Assembly (NCBI GenBank): GCA_910588075.1
Contig: CAJUOS010000070.1
Coordinates: forward strand, 1 to 7,163
Origin: an uncultured Erysipelotrichaceae bacterium
GTDB taxonomy: Bacteria > Bacillota_I > Bacilli_A > Erysipelotrichales > Coprobacillaceae
Direction: 5' to 3'
DNA: 7,163 nucleotides
The position numbers and the translations under genes were made by a program. The notes under the pieces are model-generated. The model worked only from the letters and a program-made list of their open reading frames with translations. It ran no database searches and was not told the origin of the DNA. Shown piece by piece: positions 1 to 5,764 of this stretch. How positions within the stretch are numbered: the stretch's first letter is position 1; every line of letters begins with the position of its first letter.

Positions 1-68
1 CAATTTCTTGATTAATCTCATTATCTTCAACAAGAAGAATTTTCTTTCCCTCAAAAGAAATATTTTCT
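1..68 (-). pseudogene. Second receiver domain of decayed hybrid histidine kinase, N-terminal fragment
   Basis: Read on the minus strand, this gives ISFEGKKILLVEDNEINQEI, the classic first beta strand and acidic pocket (LLVEDNEIN) of a CheY-like receiver domain. In hybrid kinases this is the C-terminal receiver, which accepts phosphate from the kinase core. It follows the REC1 remnant in the same reading frame, but the linker and the second half of REC1 (the 'SKP' lysine region and alpha-5) are missing, so the junction near 65-75 is an internal deletion. The fragment runs off the left edge of the window, so its state beyond position 1 is unknown. It belongs to the same broken gene as the kinase pieces at 69-1417. 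Confidence 0.7.
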
Positions 69-381
69 CCTACATTTCTTGATTCCTCTTCAATACCTCC
101 CCAATCATAAGCCGTTTAAATAATAATTAGTTTATCTTCTCCAATAATTCTACGAATACGTCTGGCAACTTCAATACCATTCATATCTGGCATCAACCAA
201 TCAATAATATATGCTGCATACTCATCATTTTGCTCTTCTGCAAGCTTTGCACGAAGCACTAACTCCCTGCCTGAAGTCATCCAGTCTGGTTGTATTCTAA
301 TCATAGAAAGCATTTGAGTAACACTAGAACATGTATTAAAATCATCGTCTGCAACCAGCACTCAAAGTCCTTTTAATTCTG
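69..381 (-). pseudogene. First receiver domain of decayed hybrid histidine kinase
   Basis: The minus-strand translation PELKGL-stop-VLVADDDFNTC...AAYIIDWLMPDMNGIEVARRIR...KLIII-stop-TAYDW is a response-regulator receiver domain. The acidic pocket (ADDD), the phosphoacceptor Asp (codon 200-202, in IIDW), the MPDMNG loop and the conserved Thr of TAYDW are all visible. It is broken by a TGA where Arg is expected in 'GLRVLV' and by a TAA at about 114-116 just before TAYDW. It ends near 'EEESRNVG', without the conserved C-terminal lysine region, and then jumps to the second receiver domain. A one-base frame change near 383-390 also separates it from the kinase core upstream. It would not be made as a functional domain. 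Confidence 0.75.
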
Positions 382-963
382 GGAAAATTCTTGTACGACG
401 GAACTTGAACAAGTCCCAAACTGTAATGATACAGTGACAGTTGTTCCTTTTCCCTCTTCACTTACAACAGAAATCTTACCGTCCATCATATCAACAATAT
501 TTTTAGTAATTGCCATTCCAAGCCCTGTGCCTTGTATTCCGCTAACAGTACTTGTTCGTTCTCGCTCAAATGGTTCAAAAACATGCTCTAAAAATTCTTT
601 GCTCATTCCAATTCCAGTGTCTTTTACCTGAAATTCATAAGAAGCCCTGTCTTCAGGCGCATTTCCTTTCTGTAAGATGCGCACGCCCACAATACCGCCA
701 GGTTTTGTAAACTTCATCGCATTACTTAAAAGATTTAATAAAACCTGATTTAACCGCAGTTTATCATATAAAACATGTTCATTTACCACATCTGCTGTAT
801 CAATATAAAATTCCAACTGCTTTGATATAATATCTGCCTGCACAATTGCCTTTAAATCGTGCATAACTTCTGGAAGTGACGTTTCTTTTTCCTCAATCTT
901 AACCTTTCCGCTTTCAATATGGCTCATATCTAAGACATCATTAATCAAACTAAGCAAATGATT
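373..963 (-). pseudogene. Hybrid histidine kinase core (dimerisation helix 2 plus HATPase_c), lacking the phosphoacceptor histidine
   Basis: This 194-codon open stretch encodes the end of a HisKA domain (LLSLINDVLDMSHIESGKV) and a complete HATPase_c ATP-binding domain. The domain has the N box (LNLLSNAMKF), G1 box (DTGIGMS), F box (FEPFER) and G2 box (GTGLGMAI). In intact kinases of this type, an 'MSHDIRTPMN' helix with the phosphorylated His lies roughly 40-50 residues before 'LLSLINDVLDM'. Here that helix is absent: the sequence passes directly from a TM segment through an in-frame TAA (970-972) into 'NHLLSL'. The frame ends at TAA 373-375, one base out of register with the receiver domain that follows. 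The ATP-binding fold looks conserved but phosphotransfer is impossible. It is one piece of a gene spanning at least 1-1417. Confidence 0.85.
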
Positions 964-1417
964 AATGGATTAATTGTAAAAACACTACAATGATAACAAG
1001 TACTATAATAAGCTGAATAATGCCACAACGCATCATATCTGAACTAACAGAACTAATATGATTGCTAATAACATTATCTTGAATTAAAATAGTCATCATC
1101 CAATTGGTATCTTCTATTGGAATATAACAAAGCATCTGCGGTGACCTCTGATAACTAAATGATATCTGTCCTAACCTGCCATTTGCAAAATCATTTTCCA
1201 CCTGCTAAATGTTCACCATTGCGATGATATAAACTACTTGAACTCTTTGTCCAGCCAGCTCTTTAAATAAAACTCACTAACTTTGTTTACTGCTTGGTTT
1301 GTGCCAGCTCTTGCACTATTTGGCACCCAGATTGTTATAATGAGAAGAATCGCTGCAATTATAATTCTGTCTACTATACCATAAGTAACGGTCTACCTTT
1401 TTTTATTTTTTATTCAT
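962..1417 (-). pseudogene. Sensor/transmembrane N-terminus of the decayed hybrid histidine kinase
   Basis: Two recognisable blocks survive. From about 1396 to 1236 the frame reads GIVDRIIIAAILLIITIWVP then NSARAGTNQAV...SEFYLKELAGQRVQVV. This is TM helix 1 and the start of the extracytoplasmic sensor in Lachnospiraceae hybrid kinases. From 1201 to 962 a different frame gives FANGRLGQISFSYQ...MLCYIPIEDTNWMMTILI, the membrane-proximal end of a Cache-like sensor, followed by TM helix 2 (IIQLIIVLVIIVVFLQLI). Intact homologues have well over 100 residues between these blocks; here only about 35 bases separate them. A possible ATG lies at 1415-1417 but is followed by TAA after four codons and has no ribosome binding site. 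The gene is clearly broken, with at least one frameshift (near 1195-1205) and one large deletion. Confidence 0.75.
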
Positions 1418-1418
1418 A

Positions 1419-1716
1419 TTAAAAAGTTATCACCTTTTGCCCATCTTTTATTAACCCATTAATCACAGAAGTAACAACATCAACATCTGCCATATCAACT
1501 CCTATAACATCAAAATCTTACAAGGAAGCCGCAAACAAACATTCGATTTAATTCTGAGCAGAGGCGGCATTTGGCACAAGATATTCATAATCTATAATGA
1601 TTATAGTGTTTTGCTGCATTCTTTATACTAAGTGCAACAACATCTCACCAAGGATATACCACCTTAATTTTTAGTTTCTTTTTTTCTGTCTTATCTTTAA
1701 ACATTTTCTTAAGCAT
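1419..1716 (-). pseudogene. Sugar-type periplasmic binding protein remnant
   Basis: The minus strand from about 1592 to 1419 reads DYEYLVPNAASAQN-stop-IECLFAAS...DFDVIGVDMADVDVV..., then INGLIKDGQKVITF-stop. This matches the middle of type-1 (LacI/RbsB-like) substrate-binding proteins, where 'GIGVDVADADVV...G..VVTFDSD' forms the sugar-binding cleft. It is truncated at VITF, before the DSD. A further piece in another frame upstream (KKLKIKVVYPW-TGA-DVVALSIKNAAK, about 1680-1615) looks like the first strand of the same domain. An ATG at 1714-1716 has a GGGAG 11 bases before it, but the same frame also reads coding-like sequence further upstream (AIKSINKKGDCAAM), so the true start is unclear. 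At least three stops and a frameshift are present. Its position just before the kinase remnant suggests an old sugar-sensing operon. No gene is seen in 1717-1933. Confidence 0.55.
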
Positions 1717-1933
1717 GGCTGCACAATCTCCCTTCTTATTGATGCTTTTTATTGCTTATACCTGTTTAAAACATACACAAGCATTTTCACTTCCCATACT
1801 CCAATGTGCCTATTTGTGCTAATATATGCCATCTTTTACACATTAGCACCACATTTTGTAATATTATACCATAAAGTTTATATAAAATTATAGTCCATTA
1901 CAAACAAAAATCGTCTCAATAAACTTGCAATTA

Positions 1934-1986
1934 AAAAATAGTAGGTAAATTAACTTATAACCATTCTTACAAACTAATCTACCTAC
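1934..1986 (-). terminator. Strong intrinsic terminator of the 547-aa gene
   Basis: Ten bases after the stop codon at 1996-1998, the minus-strand RNA forms a long hairpin: 1974-1986 pairs with 1941-1953, continuing inward through 1967-1973 with 1954-1960. This gives about 20 base pairs around a 6-nt GAATGG loop. Every non-Watson-Crick position is a G-U wobble on the minus strand. It is followed by TATTTTTTAA (1940-1931). The orientation preference and U-tract mark it as a terminator for leftward transcription. Confidence 0.8.
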
Positions 1987-1995
1987 CCTTTATTT

Positions 1996-3639
1996 TTATT
2001 CATCTAAATAATCTAAACAACTAGAAGTTATCTTTTTATAATCCATATCACCATACTTTGAACTAGAAACTTGTCCATCTTTTGTCACAGTTCCTGTATC
2101 ACTTACACTTTCGTCTGAATAGTATGTAGTATAGTGACCAACAACATTTCCTTCTTGAAATATCCCTACTAAATATTTCTTTTCTAAATAATCTTCATCA
2201 TATAATACTCCACCTCCATCATACTGACCATTTTTAAATTCTCCTTTATATAATACTATATCATAATCCAACCTATGCTTATATAAAACACCTTCTCCTG
2301 TAATCGTTCCATTCTCTATATCAGAATACTTACCTACATATTTACACCTAAGATTATACCAACCATTCATGGTCCCACTCCAACTTGGAGACAAAAACTC
2401 TACAATAACATTATCTAAATCAGGAATATCATTTTTATACACAACACTTACGACAGCATCAACATCTTTTGTTAGTGTACGACCAACGTAATATATCAAT
2501 GTAGTGTTTAAACAACACCCTACTGTAAGAGTTATATTTTCTTCTTCTACTCTATAAATATGCTTATAAACTTCTTCTTGTTGCGCCTTACTATCCTTAT
2601 AATCAATATCAACTAACAGTGAATAAAAATCATAAGAAATTTGATATAGACCTCTTTCTGCTGCTAAAATTGCCTGATTATATAAATATTCCAAATATTT
2701 TTCATGTGCTTGTGTGGCTCTATCAAATGAATCCTTATACGTCCCTAATTTTAAAAAGGCACTTTGAGCATCTGTGTACCATTCTGCATTCATAAGTGCT
2801 TCAGCTTTATTGTAATCCACAGCTGGTCTTATAACATATGGATATACATATTGTACAAACACTAAACCTAATACAATTATAACAGCTATACTGATTATTA
2901 TGCTTGCCTTTTTAATGTTCTTTTTTTTAACTTTATCAGGAAAGTAACAAATCGGATTACAAATATCCTCTTGATTTATAATTTTTTGTTTACTCATATT
3001 TTCTTGTTTATTAATATATATATTATCAAATTCAACAGGAGCCATTAAAGAAACTTGAACTTGTATATCAAGACCACATCTTCTACATTTACCTTTATCA
3101 CAATTAAACCTTCCACAAGAACATAACCACCCGTTATCAAATATTTTAGGGTAATATATCTTTTTCTGTGTTGTTACTAAATTAGTATATTTACTTTCAA
3201 ATTCTTTTATTTTGATTTCTGGCAAAACTATACATTCTTTTAAATGATTTCCATAATCTAAAATATTATTTTCAGCCATCTCAATTACTTCATTGTCTAC
3301 TGTATACTTAATAATATATATCTTAATTTTTCTTGTTTGCTTATTATTAAGCAAAATAAACGTATTATCACCAAACGTATGATTTTTTTCCATATTTAAA
3401 TTTAAATACGCAAACTTTACTCTTTCACCCTCATTTAATATTGTTCCCTTTTCATCATATTGTTCAATTTCAATATATAATGACTTCAAAAATTTAGTTG
3501 ATAAATTATTAAATAATAATTGTGCTATAATATCTCCATTATTTGAATTTATCAATAAATCTCCTTTAATAATCTCAATATCACAATTTAAAAATATATA
3601 ATCTGTATAAAGTGATATTAATTGTTTAAAATCTGCCAT
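1996..3639 (-). CDS. Membrane protein with N-terminal beta domain, RanBP2-like zinc finger, one TM segment, TPR-like and MORN-like repeats
   Basis: This gene encodes 547 residues. The ATG at 3637-3639 is chosen because AGGGAGG sits 5 bases upstream; an in-frame ATG at 3681 has no such site. Residues about 1-115 are predicted beta-rich, with 'FGDNTFILLNNKQTRKIKI', a pattern found in Clostridia zinc-ribbon/TPR proteins. Residues 171-188 form a RanBP2-like zinc finger (W171, C173, C175, N179, C185, C188). KVKKKNIKK precedes a TM helix at about 244-269, so the N-terminal part is predicted cytoplasmic and the rest external. Residues about 275-361 carry two TPR-like units with the YKDS signature (Y-N-K-A...LGTYKDS; Y-N-Q-A...DIDYKDS). 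Residues about 444-500 carry MORN-like repeats (TGEGVLY, YKGEFKNGQYDGGGVLYD). No catalytic motif is seen. Scaffolding or sensing at the envelope is inference only. It is the last gene of the leftward block, possibly with its own promoter. Confidence 0.85.
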   Translation of the reverse strand: MADFKQLISLYTDYIFLNCDIEIIKGDLLINSNNGDIIAQLLFNNLSTKFLKSLYIEIEQYDEKGTILNEGERVKFAYLNLNMEKNHTFGDNTFILLNNKQTRKIKIYIIKYTVDNEVIEMAENNILDYGNHLKECIVLPEIKIKEFESKYTNLVTTQKKIYYPKIFDNGWLCSCGRFNCDKGKCRRCGLDIQVQVSLMAPVEFDNIYINKQENMSKQKIINQEDICNPICYFPDKVKKKNIKKASIIISIAVIIVLGLVFVQYVYPYVIRPAVDYNKAEALMNAEWYTDAQSAFLKLGTYKDSFDRATQAHEKYLEYLYNQAILAAERGLYQISYDFYSLLVDIDYKDSKAQQEEVYKHIYRVEEENITLTVGCCLNTTLIYYVGRTLTKDVDAVVSVVYKNDIPDLDNVIVEFLSPSWSGTMNGWYNLRCKYVGKYSDIENGTITGEGVLYKHRLDYDIVLYKGEFKNGQYDGGGVLYDEDYLEKKYLVGIFQEGNVVGHYTTYYSDESVSDTGTVTKDGQVSSSKYGDMDYKKITSSCLDYLDE

Positions 3640-3644
3640 ATACA

Positions 3645-3651
3645 CCTCCCT
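3645..3651 (-). promoter_or_regulatory. Ribosome binding site fixing the start of the 547-aa gene
   Basis: The minus strand reads AGGGAGG-TGTAT-ATG. This is a near-perfect Shine-Dalgarno sequence 5 bases from the ATG at 3637-3639. It lies inside the reading frame that would begin at 3681, showing that the longer frame over-extends by 14 codons. Confidence 0.85.
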
Positions 3652-3762
3652 ATACTTTTGTATCAAATTAAAATCGTACATATCTATATTAAATATTTTA
3701 TAATAAAATAATACAAATTTAAAGCGACTAAATCTTAATAATAAATATTATTAAAATAAAAT

Positions 3763-3811
3763 TTGGTAAACAAATCAGCGTCTTATCTTTGACCACTAAT
3801 CTGCTTACCAA
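3763..3811 (-). promoter_or_regulatory. Long G-U-tolerant hairpin: attenuator or terminator in the leader of the 547-aa gene
   Basis: On the minus strand, 3796-3811 pairs with 3763-3778 over 16 positions. The three non-identical positions are all G-U wobbles on the minus strand, whereas on the plus strand they would be A-C mismatches. The stem continues inward with GTC/GAC after a one-base bulge and closes an 8-nt AAAGATAA loop. It is followed by AAATTTTATTTTAAT. It could be the true terminator of the upstream small genes, or an attenuator or regulatory leader if the promoter at 3921-3948 is used. Its first arm shares GTA-x-G-x-AGATTAGT with the terminator at 1941-1986. Confidence 0.55.
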
Positions 3812-3920
3812 TTGTATCATCTTAATTTTCGTTTAATTTTTATAAAATACTATCAACCTAATTTTTCACACGCTATTCTATAAAAAATTACTATTTTAGA
3901 GCATTTTGTATTTGTATAAT

Positions 3921-3948
3921 GTTATATGTTACAATTATTATATATCAA
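3921..3948 (-). promoter_or_regulatory. Candidate sigma-A promoter for the 547-aa gene
   Basis: The minus strand carries TTGATA (3943-3948), a 16-base spacer and TATAAC (3921-3926), each 5 of 6 to consensus. Transcription would start near 3914 and give a leader of about 275 nt containing the hairpin at 3763-3811. In such AT-rich sequence chance matches are common, so this is a moderate call. Confidence 0.4.
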
Positions 3949-3983
3949 GCTTTAAATTTTTAATTATTATGTATCTTGATAAT

Positions 3984-4003
3984 AAATACTAAAAGTATTT
4001 TTT
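3984..4003. terminator. Weak AT-rich hairpin after the 116-aa gene
   Basis: AAATACT (3984-3990) and AGTATTT (3994-4000) form a 7-bp perfect stem with a 3-nt loop. On the minus strand it lies about 36 bases past the stop at 4036 and is followed by ATTATC. On the plus strand it runs into TTT. Only one G-C pair is present, so it would be an inefficient terminator at best. Confidence 0.3.
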
Positions 4004-4035
4004 ATAATCATGTATATGACATAATTTGACTTTAT

Positions 4036-4386
4036 TTACAAGTTTGTCAAAAAATTGGCTACTATACTTGCTAAAACTCCTTGTGAAAAATCACTTACAT
4101 GTTCTTTAACACATTTAATAAATTTTTTTTCATTCCATTGTTTCTCTTGTAACATATCTTGAATTTTACAATATTCATCAGAATTTTTATCCATTCTTTG
4201 CACACTTGCATTTAATTCTTCTAATATTGAATTTATCTTCAAATCATCAAACACTACTGCCTTACCATTTACATCTAAATTATTTAACTTTATTCCAACA
4301 TCTTGATTTCCTTGAATTGTCGCTCTATTTAAAATTTGTGCATCGCCATTTATTCTCATATCACTCAAATTAATCTCTATTCCCAT
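4036..4386 (-). CDS. 116-aa protein of unknown function: two-copy G-x-A motif N-terminus, helical C-terminus
   Basis: The ATG at 4384-4386 has GGAGA (4393-4397) 6 bases upstream. No signal peptide or TM helix is seen. The first ~51 residues contain two copies of one motif, 27 residues apart: INLSDMRINGDAQIL (from residue 5) and IKLNNLDVNGKAVVF (from residue 32). The pattern I-x-L-x4-[IV]-N-G-x-A suggests stacked beta strands. The remaining residues, about 52-116, look alpha-helical and charged (ILEELNASVQRMD...EKKFIKCVKEHV), ending in a more hydrophobic helix (GVLASIVANFLT). I do not recognise the family with certainty; similar tails occur in small helper proteins beside membrane or effector genes. 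It lies 105 bases downstream of the 155-aa gene on the same strand with no convincing promoter between them, so co-transcription is likely. The same motif ends that neighbour. Confidence 0.75.
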   Translation of the reverse strand: MGIEINLSDMRINGDAQILNRATIQGNQDVGIKLNNLDVNGKAVVFDDLKINSILEELNASVQRMDKNSDEYCKIQDMLQEKQWNEKKFIKCVKEHVSDFSQGVLASIVANFLTNL

Positions 4387-4459
4387 GAAAAATCTCCATT
4401 TCTGTTATTAATCCTAAACTGCTTTGTGTCAACTAATGAACAACCACAAAGTTACAATA

Positions 4460-4477
4460 CAAAAAATTTATTTTTTG
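4460..4477 (-). other. Small A/T hairpin between the two small genes
   Basis: CAAAAAA (4460-4466) and TTTTTTG (4471-4477) are perfect inverted repeats around TTTA, 15 bases past the stop of the 155-aa gene. The stem is weak, and its U-run lies inside the stem and not after it, so it is probably at most an RNA-processing or partial read-through point. Confidence 0.25.
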
Positions 4478-4491
4478 CACTAAACATCCAT

Positions 4492-4959
4492 TTATAATTT
4501 AAGGTCATTTAACATATTTGCATTTCCAGTAATTGTATTACCATGTACATTAATCACTACATTCTGTTTTCCAACACCTCCATTAATAATAATCTGTTCT
4601 AGCACATGAAGAACTTTAACAAGAAAACTTTGATTAGTAAAAATAAACTGTAAACTATTTCCAGAATTCATAACAATATTTAAAATTTTCTTCAATTTTC
4701 TTTGATTATTAATATAATACCACCCATAAATCCAAGCAGCTCCTATCATTAATAATAAAATTCCAACTATTACTTTTTGTGTCAACATAAAAAGCCCAAA
4801 AAGTAATATGACAATAGAAAGTGCAGGAAATGCAAGTTGCTCTAATGCTATTGTCGAAATACAAGAAATGTTACAAAGCTGAATCAACATCCCATCACAA
4901 CTTATAATATTCCCTTTAATGAGTAGTTGAGCAGTTTCAATACTTTTTTCTTTTTGCAT
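4492..4959 (-). CDS. DUF6232-like membrane protein with two TM helices (155 aa)
   Basis: The ATG at 4957-4959 has GGAGG (4967-4971) 7 bases upstream, and a sigma-A promoter lies at 4990-5018. The layout matches DUF6232-type proteins as I know them. There is a short N-terminal beta segment (LLIKGNIISCDGMLIQLCNISCIST). Two adjacent TM helices follow at about residues 43-59 and 64-82, joined by a short turn. The cytoplasmic part has 'NSGNSLQFIFTNQSFLVKVLHVLEQII' in two pieces: an SG-x-S-x-x-F strand, then a helix. The family has no established function. The C-terminus (136-155) carries INVHGNTITGNANMLNDLKL, a third copy of the motif found twice at the start of the 116-aa protein encoded next. 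It is the first gene of the leftward block, divergent from the LytTR regulator, so it is a likely target of it. Confidence 0.8.
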   Translation of the reverse strand: MQKEKSIETAQLLIKGNIISCDGMLIQLCNISCISTIALEQLAFPALSIVILLFGLFMLTQKVIVGILLLMIGAAWIYGWYYINNQRKLKKILNIVMNSGNSLQFIFTNQSFLVKVLHVLEQIIINGGVGKQNVVINVHGNTITGNANMLNDLKL

Positions 4960-4989
4960 ATTCTTTCCTCCAAATTTAATATTTTTATA

Positions 4990-5018
4990 ATTATATTATT
5001 TTCGACTTATTTCGACAA
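4990..5018 (-). promoter_or_regulatory. Sigma-A promoter of the leftward cassette
   Basis: The minus strand has TTGTCG (5013-5018), exactly 17 bases, then a perfect TATAAT (4990-4995). The expected start is near 4983, giving a leader of only about 24 nt before the ATG at 4959, with GGAGG well placed. The imperfect -35 (TTGTCG versus TTGACA) and the direct repeat over it suggest activator dependence or repression. Confidence 0.65.
5000..5016 (-). repeat. GTCGAAA direct repeat overlapping the -35 and spacer: candidate operator
   Basis: GTCGAAA occurs twice on the minus strand (5010-5016 and 5000-5006) with a 10-bp period, i.e. one helical turn. It covers part of the -35 box and most of the spacer of the leftward promoter. 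Classical LytTR sites are paired direct repeats about two turns apart, so this one-turn spacing is unusual. Binding by the neighbouring LytTR protein is inference. Confidence 0.45.
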
Positions 5019-5110
5019 TATTGATACATCATATCCAACATATTTATCATCATATTAGGAAATAAATTTATTTGTAATCATTTACTTGCAACTTAATTTC
5101 ATTTCTTATC

Positions 5111-5139
5111 TTGTTAAATTTAGCAAATCCGTATATAAT
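5111..5139 (+). promoter_or_regulatory. Sigma-A promoter of the LytTR regulator
   Basis: TTGTTA (5111-5116), a 17-base spacer and a perfect TATAAT (5134-5139). The start would be near 5146, giving an AT-only leader of about 120 nt before the ATG at 5270. A second TATAAT at 5234-5239 lacks a reasonable -35. Confidence 0.6.
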
Positions 5140-5161
5140 AAATATATAAAAAAATAGTTAT

Positions 5162-5192
5162 ATAATATATTTTTATATTAAAAATATATTAT
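5162..5192 (+). repeat. 14-bp perfect inverted repeat in the LytTR leader
   Basis: 5162-5175 and 5179-5192 are perfect reverse complements around TAT, composed of A and T only. It lies just downstream of the predicted start of transcription of the regulator, so it could be an autoregulatory operator or a weak leader hairpin. The region's extreme AT content makes chance palindromes more likely. Confidence 0.35.
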
Positions 5193-5269
5193 CTTACAAC
5201 ATTAAAAAATAACACCATTTTTTATCAAAAATATATAATATTCTTAAAAAACATTAAAAGGACATAAAA

Positions 5270-5710
5270 ATGAACGAGTTACAAGAATTTATATTTGACA
5301 AAAAAACTCAAGTTAATCTAATTAGTTTTTTAAAACAATATGGAATACATGGCTTAGAACAAGCTTTAAAAGCTTATATTAATTGTCAACAGGAATATAT
5401 ATGTAAAAACAAAACATCAATATCAAAAATTAATATTTATGATATTTACTATTTAGAAATACAAAAACACAATATTACTATTTATACAACTAATGGTACA
5501 TATAAAAAATATGGCTCTTTAAATAATGAACTAAAATTTTTATCTCATTATAATTTCATTAAATGTAATCAAAGTTGTATTGTTTCTCTAAAAAAAATCA
5601 AAACAATTTGTAATAATTATATTATTCTTACCAATAACACAAAAATACATATGAGTCGAAACTATGCTTCAAAAGTAATCCTCTCTTTTTTCTGCATTAG
5701 TTCTTTATAA
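5270..5710 (+). CDS. Stand-alone LytTR-domain DNA-binding regulator (146 aa)
   Basis: The start ATG at 5270 is preceded by AAAAGGA with 7 bases spacing. Residues 1 to about 40 are a helical segment (MNELQEFIFDKK...ISFLKQYGIHGLEQALKAYI). Residues about 48-140 form a LytTR DNA-binding domain: ISKINIYDIYYLEIQKHNIT, then ITIYTTNGTYKKYGSLNNEL, then FIKCNQSCIVSLKKIKTI and ILTNNTKIHMSRNYASKV. These follow the family pattern of I..I.yiE...h...i.t..g.y.....l..l......F......ivNl..I..i and ...l..g..i.vSR.y. There is no receiver domain, so control is not by phosphorylation. Such short LytTR proteins are usual beside small membrane or peptide-related genes in Lachnospiraceae. It is divergent from the 155-aa gene and is the best candidate regulator of that block. 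The last residues (FFCISSL) differ from the usual short tail, and IS debris begins about 50 bases later. Confidence 0.9.
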   Translation: MNELQEFIFDKKTQVNLISFLKQYGIHGLEQALKAYINCQQEYICKNKTSISKINIYDIYYLEIQKHNITIYTTNGTYKKYGSLNNELKFLSHYNFIKCNQSCIVSLKKIKTICNNYIILTNNTKIHMSRNYASKVILSFFCISSL

Positions 5711-5728
5711 AAAATTTTTAAAAGAGAG
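5681..5728 (+). terminator. Possible weak terminator hairpin at the end of the LytTR gene
   Basis: CTCTCTTTT (5681-5689) and AAAAGAGAG (5720-5728) are a perfect 9-bp inverted repeat with a 30-nt loop that contains the stop codon. It is followed by CCTTTCAATGTTTTAT and not by a clean T-run. The long loop and poor tail make it only a possible terminator. Confidence 0.25.
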
Positions 5729-5764
5729 CCTTTCAATGTTTTATATTTAATATATAATAAATAG

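Larger units (their letters stand above)
3640..4035. other. Gene-free AT-rich spacer with leader signals
   Basis: Nearly 400 bases separate the 547-aa gene from the 116-aa gene. No reading frame of note is seen on either strand. The spacer holds a weak hairpin after the 116-aa gene (3984-4003), a candidate minus-strand promoter (3921-3948), a long wobble-paired hairpin (3763-3811) and the ribosome binding site at 3645-3651. The size and content fit an independently controlled long leader for the 547-aa gene better than simple read-through. Confidence 0.5.
4960..5269. promoter_or_regulatory. Divergent control region between the 155-aa gene and the LytTR gene
   Basis: This gene-free stretch of about 310 bases carries both outward promoters: minus strand 4990-5018 and plus strand 5111-5139. 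It also carries a GTCGAAA direct repeat on the minus-strand promoter (5000-5016) and a 14-bp inverted repeat in the regulator's leader (5162-5192). About 90 bases in the middle (5020-5110) show nothing specific. The arrangement is typical of a regulator controlling itself and a divergent target. Confidence 0.6.

Noticed and set aside
434..631. Open frame of 65 codons on the plus strand
   Set aside because: It lies opposite the HATPase_c domain of the kinase remnant, has no ribosome binding site and no recognisable protein pattern; it is a shadow.
1717..1933. Further gene upstream of the binding-protein remnant
   Set aside because: One frame reads AIKSINKKGDCAAM in continuity with the remnant, but it is too short and interrupted to assign to any family.
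3640..3681. Fourteen extra codons at the start of the 547-aa protein
   Set aside because: The upstream ATG has no ribosome binding site, and the true AGGGAGG site lies inside this stretch, 5 bases before the ATG at 3639.
3840..5270. CRISPR array or tandem repeats in the AT-rich spacers
   Set aside because: Short A/T runs recur, but no repeat unit of 20 bases or more with regular spacing is seen.
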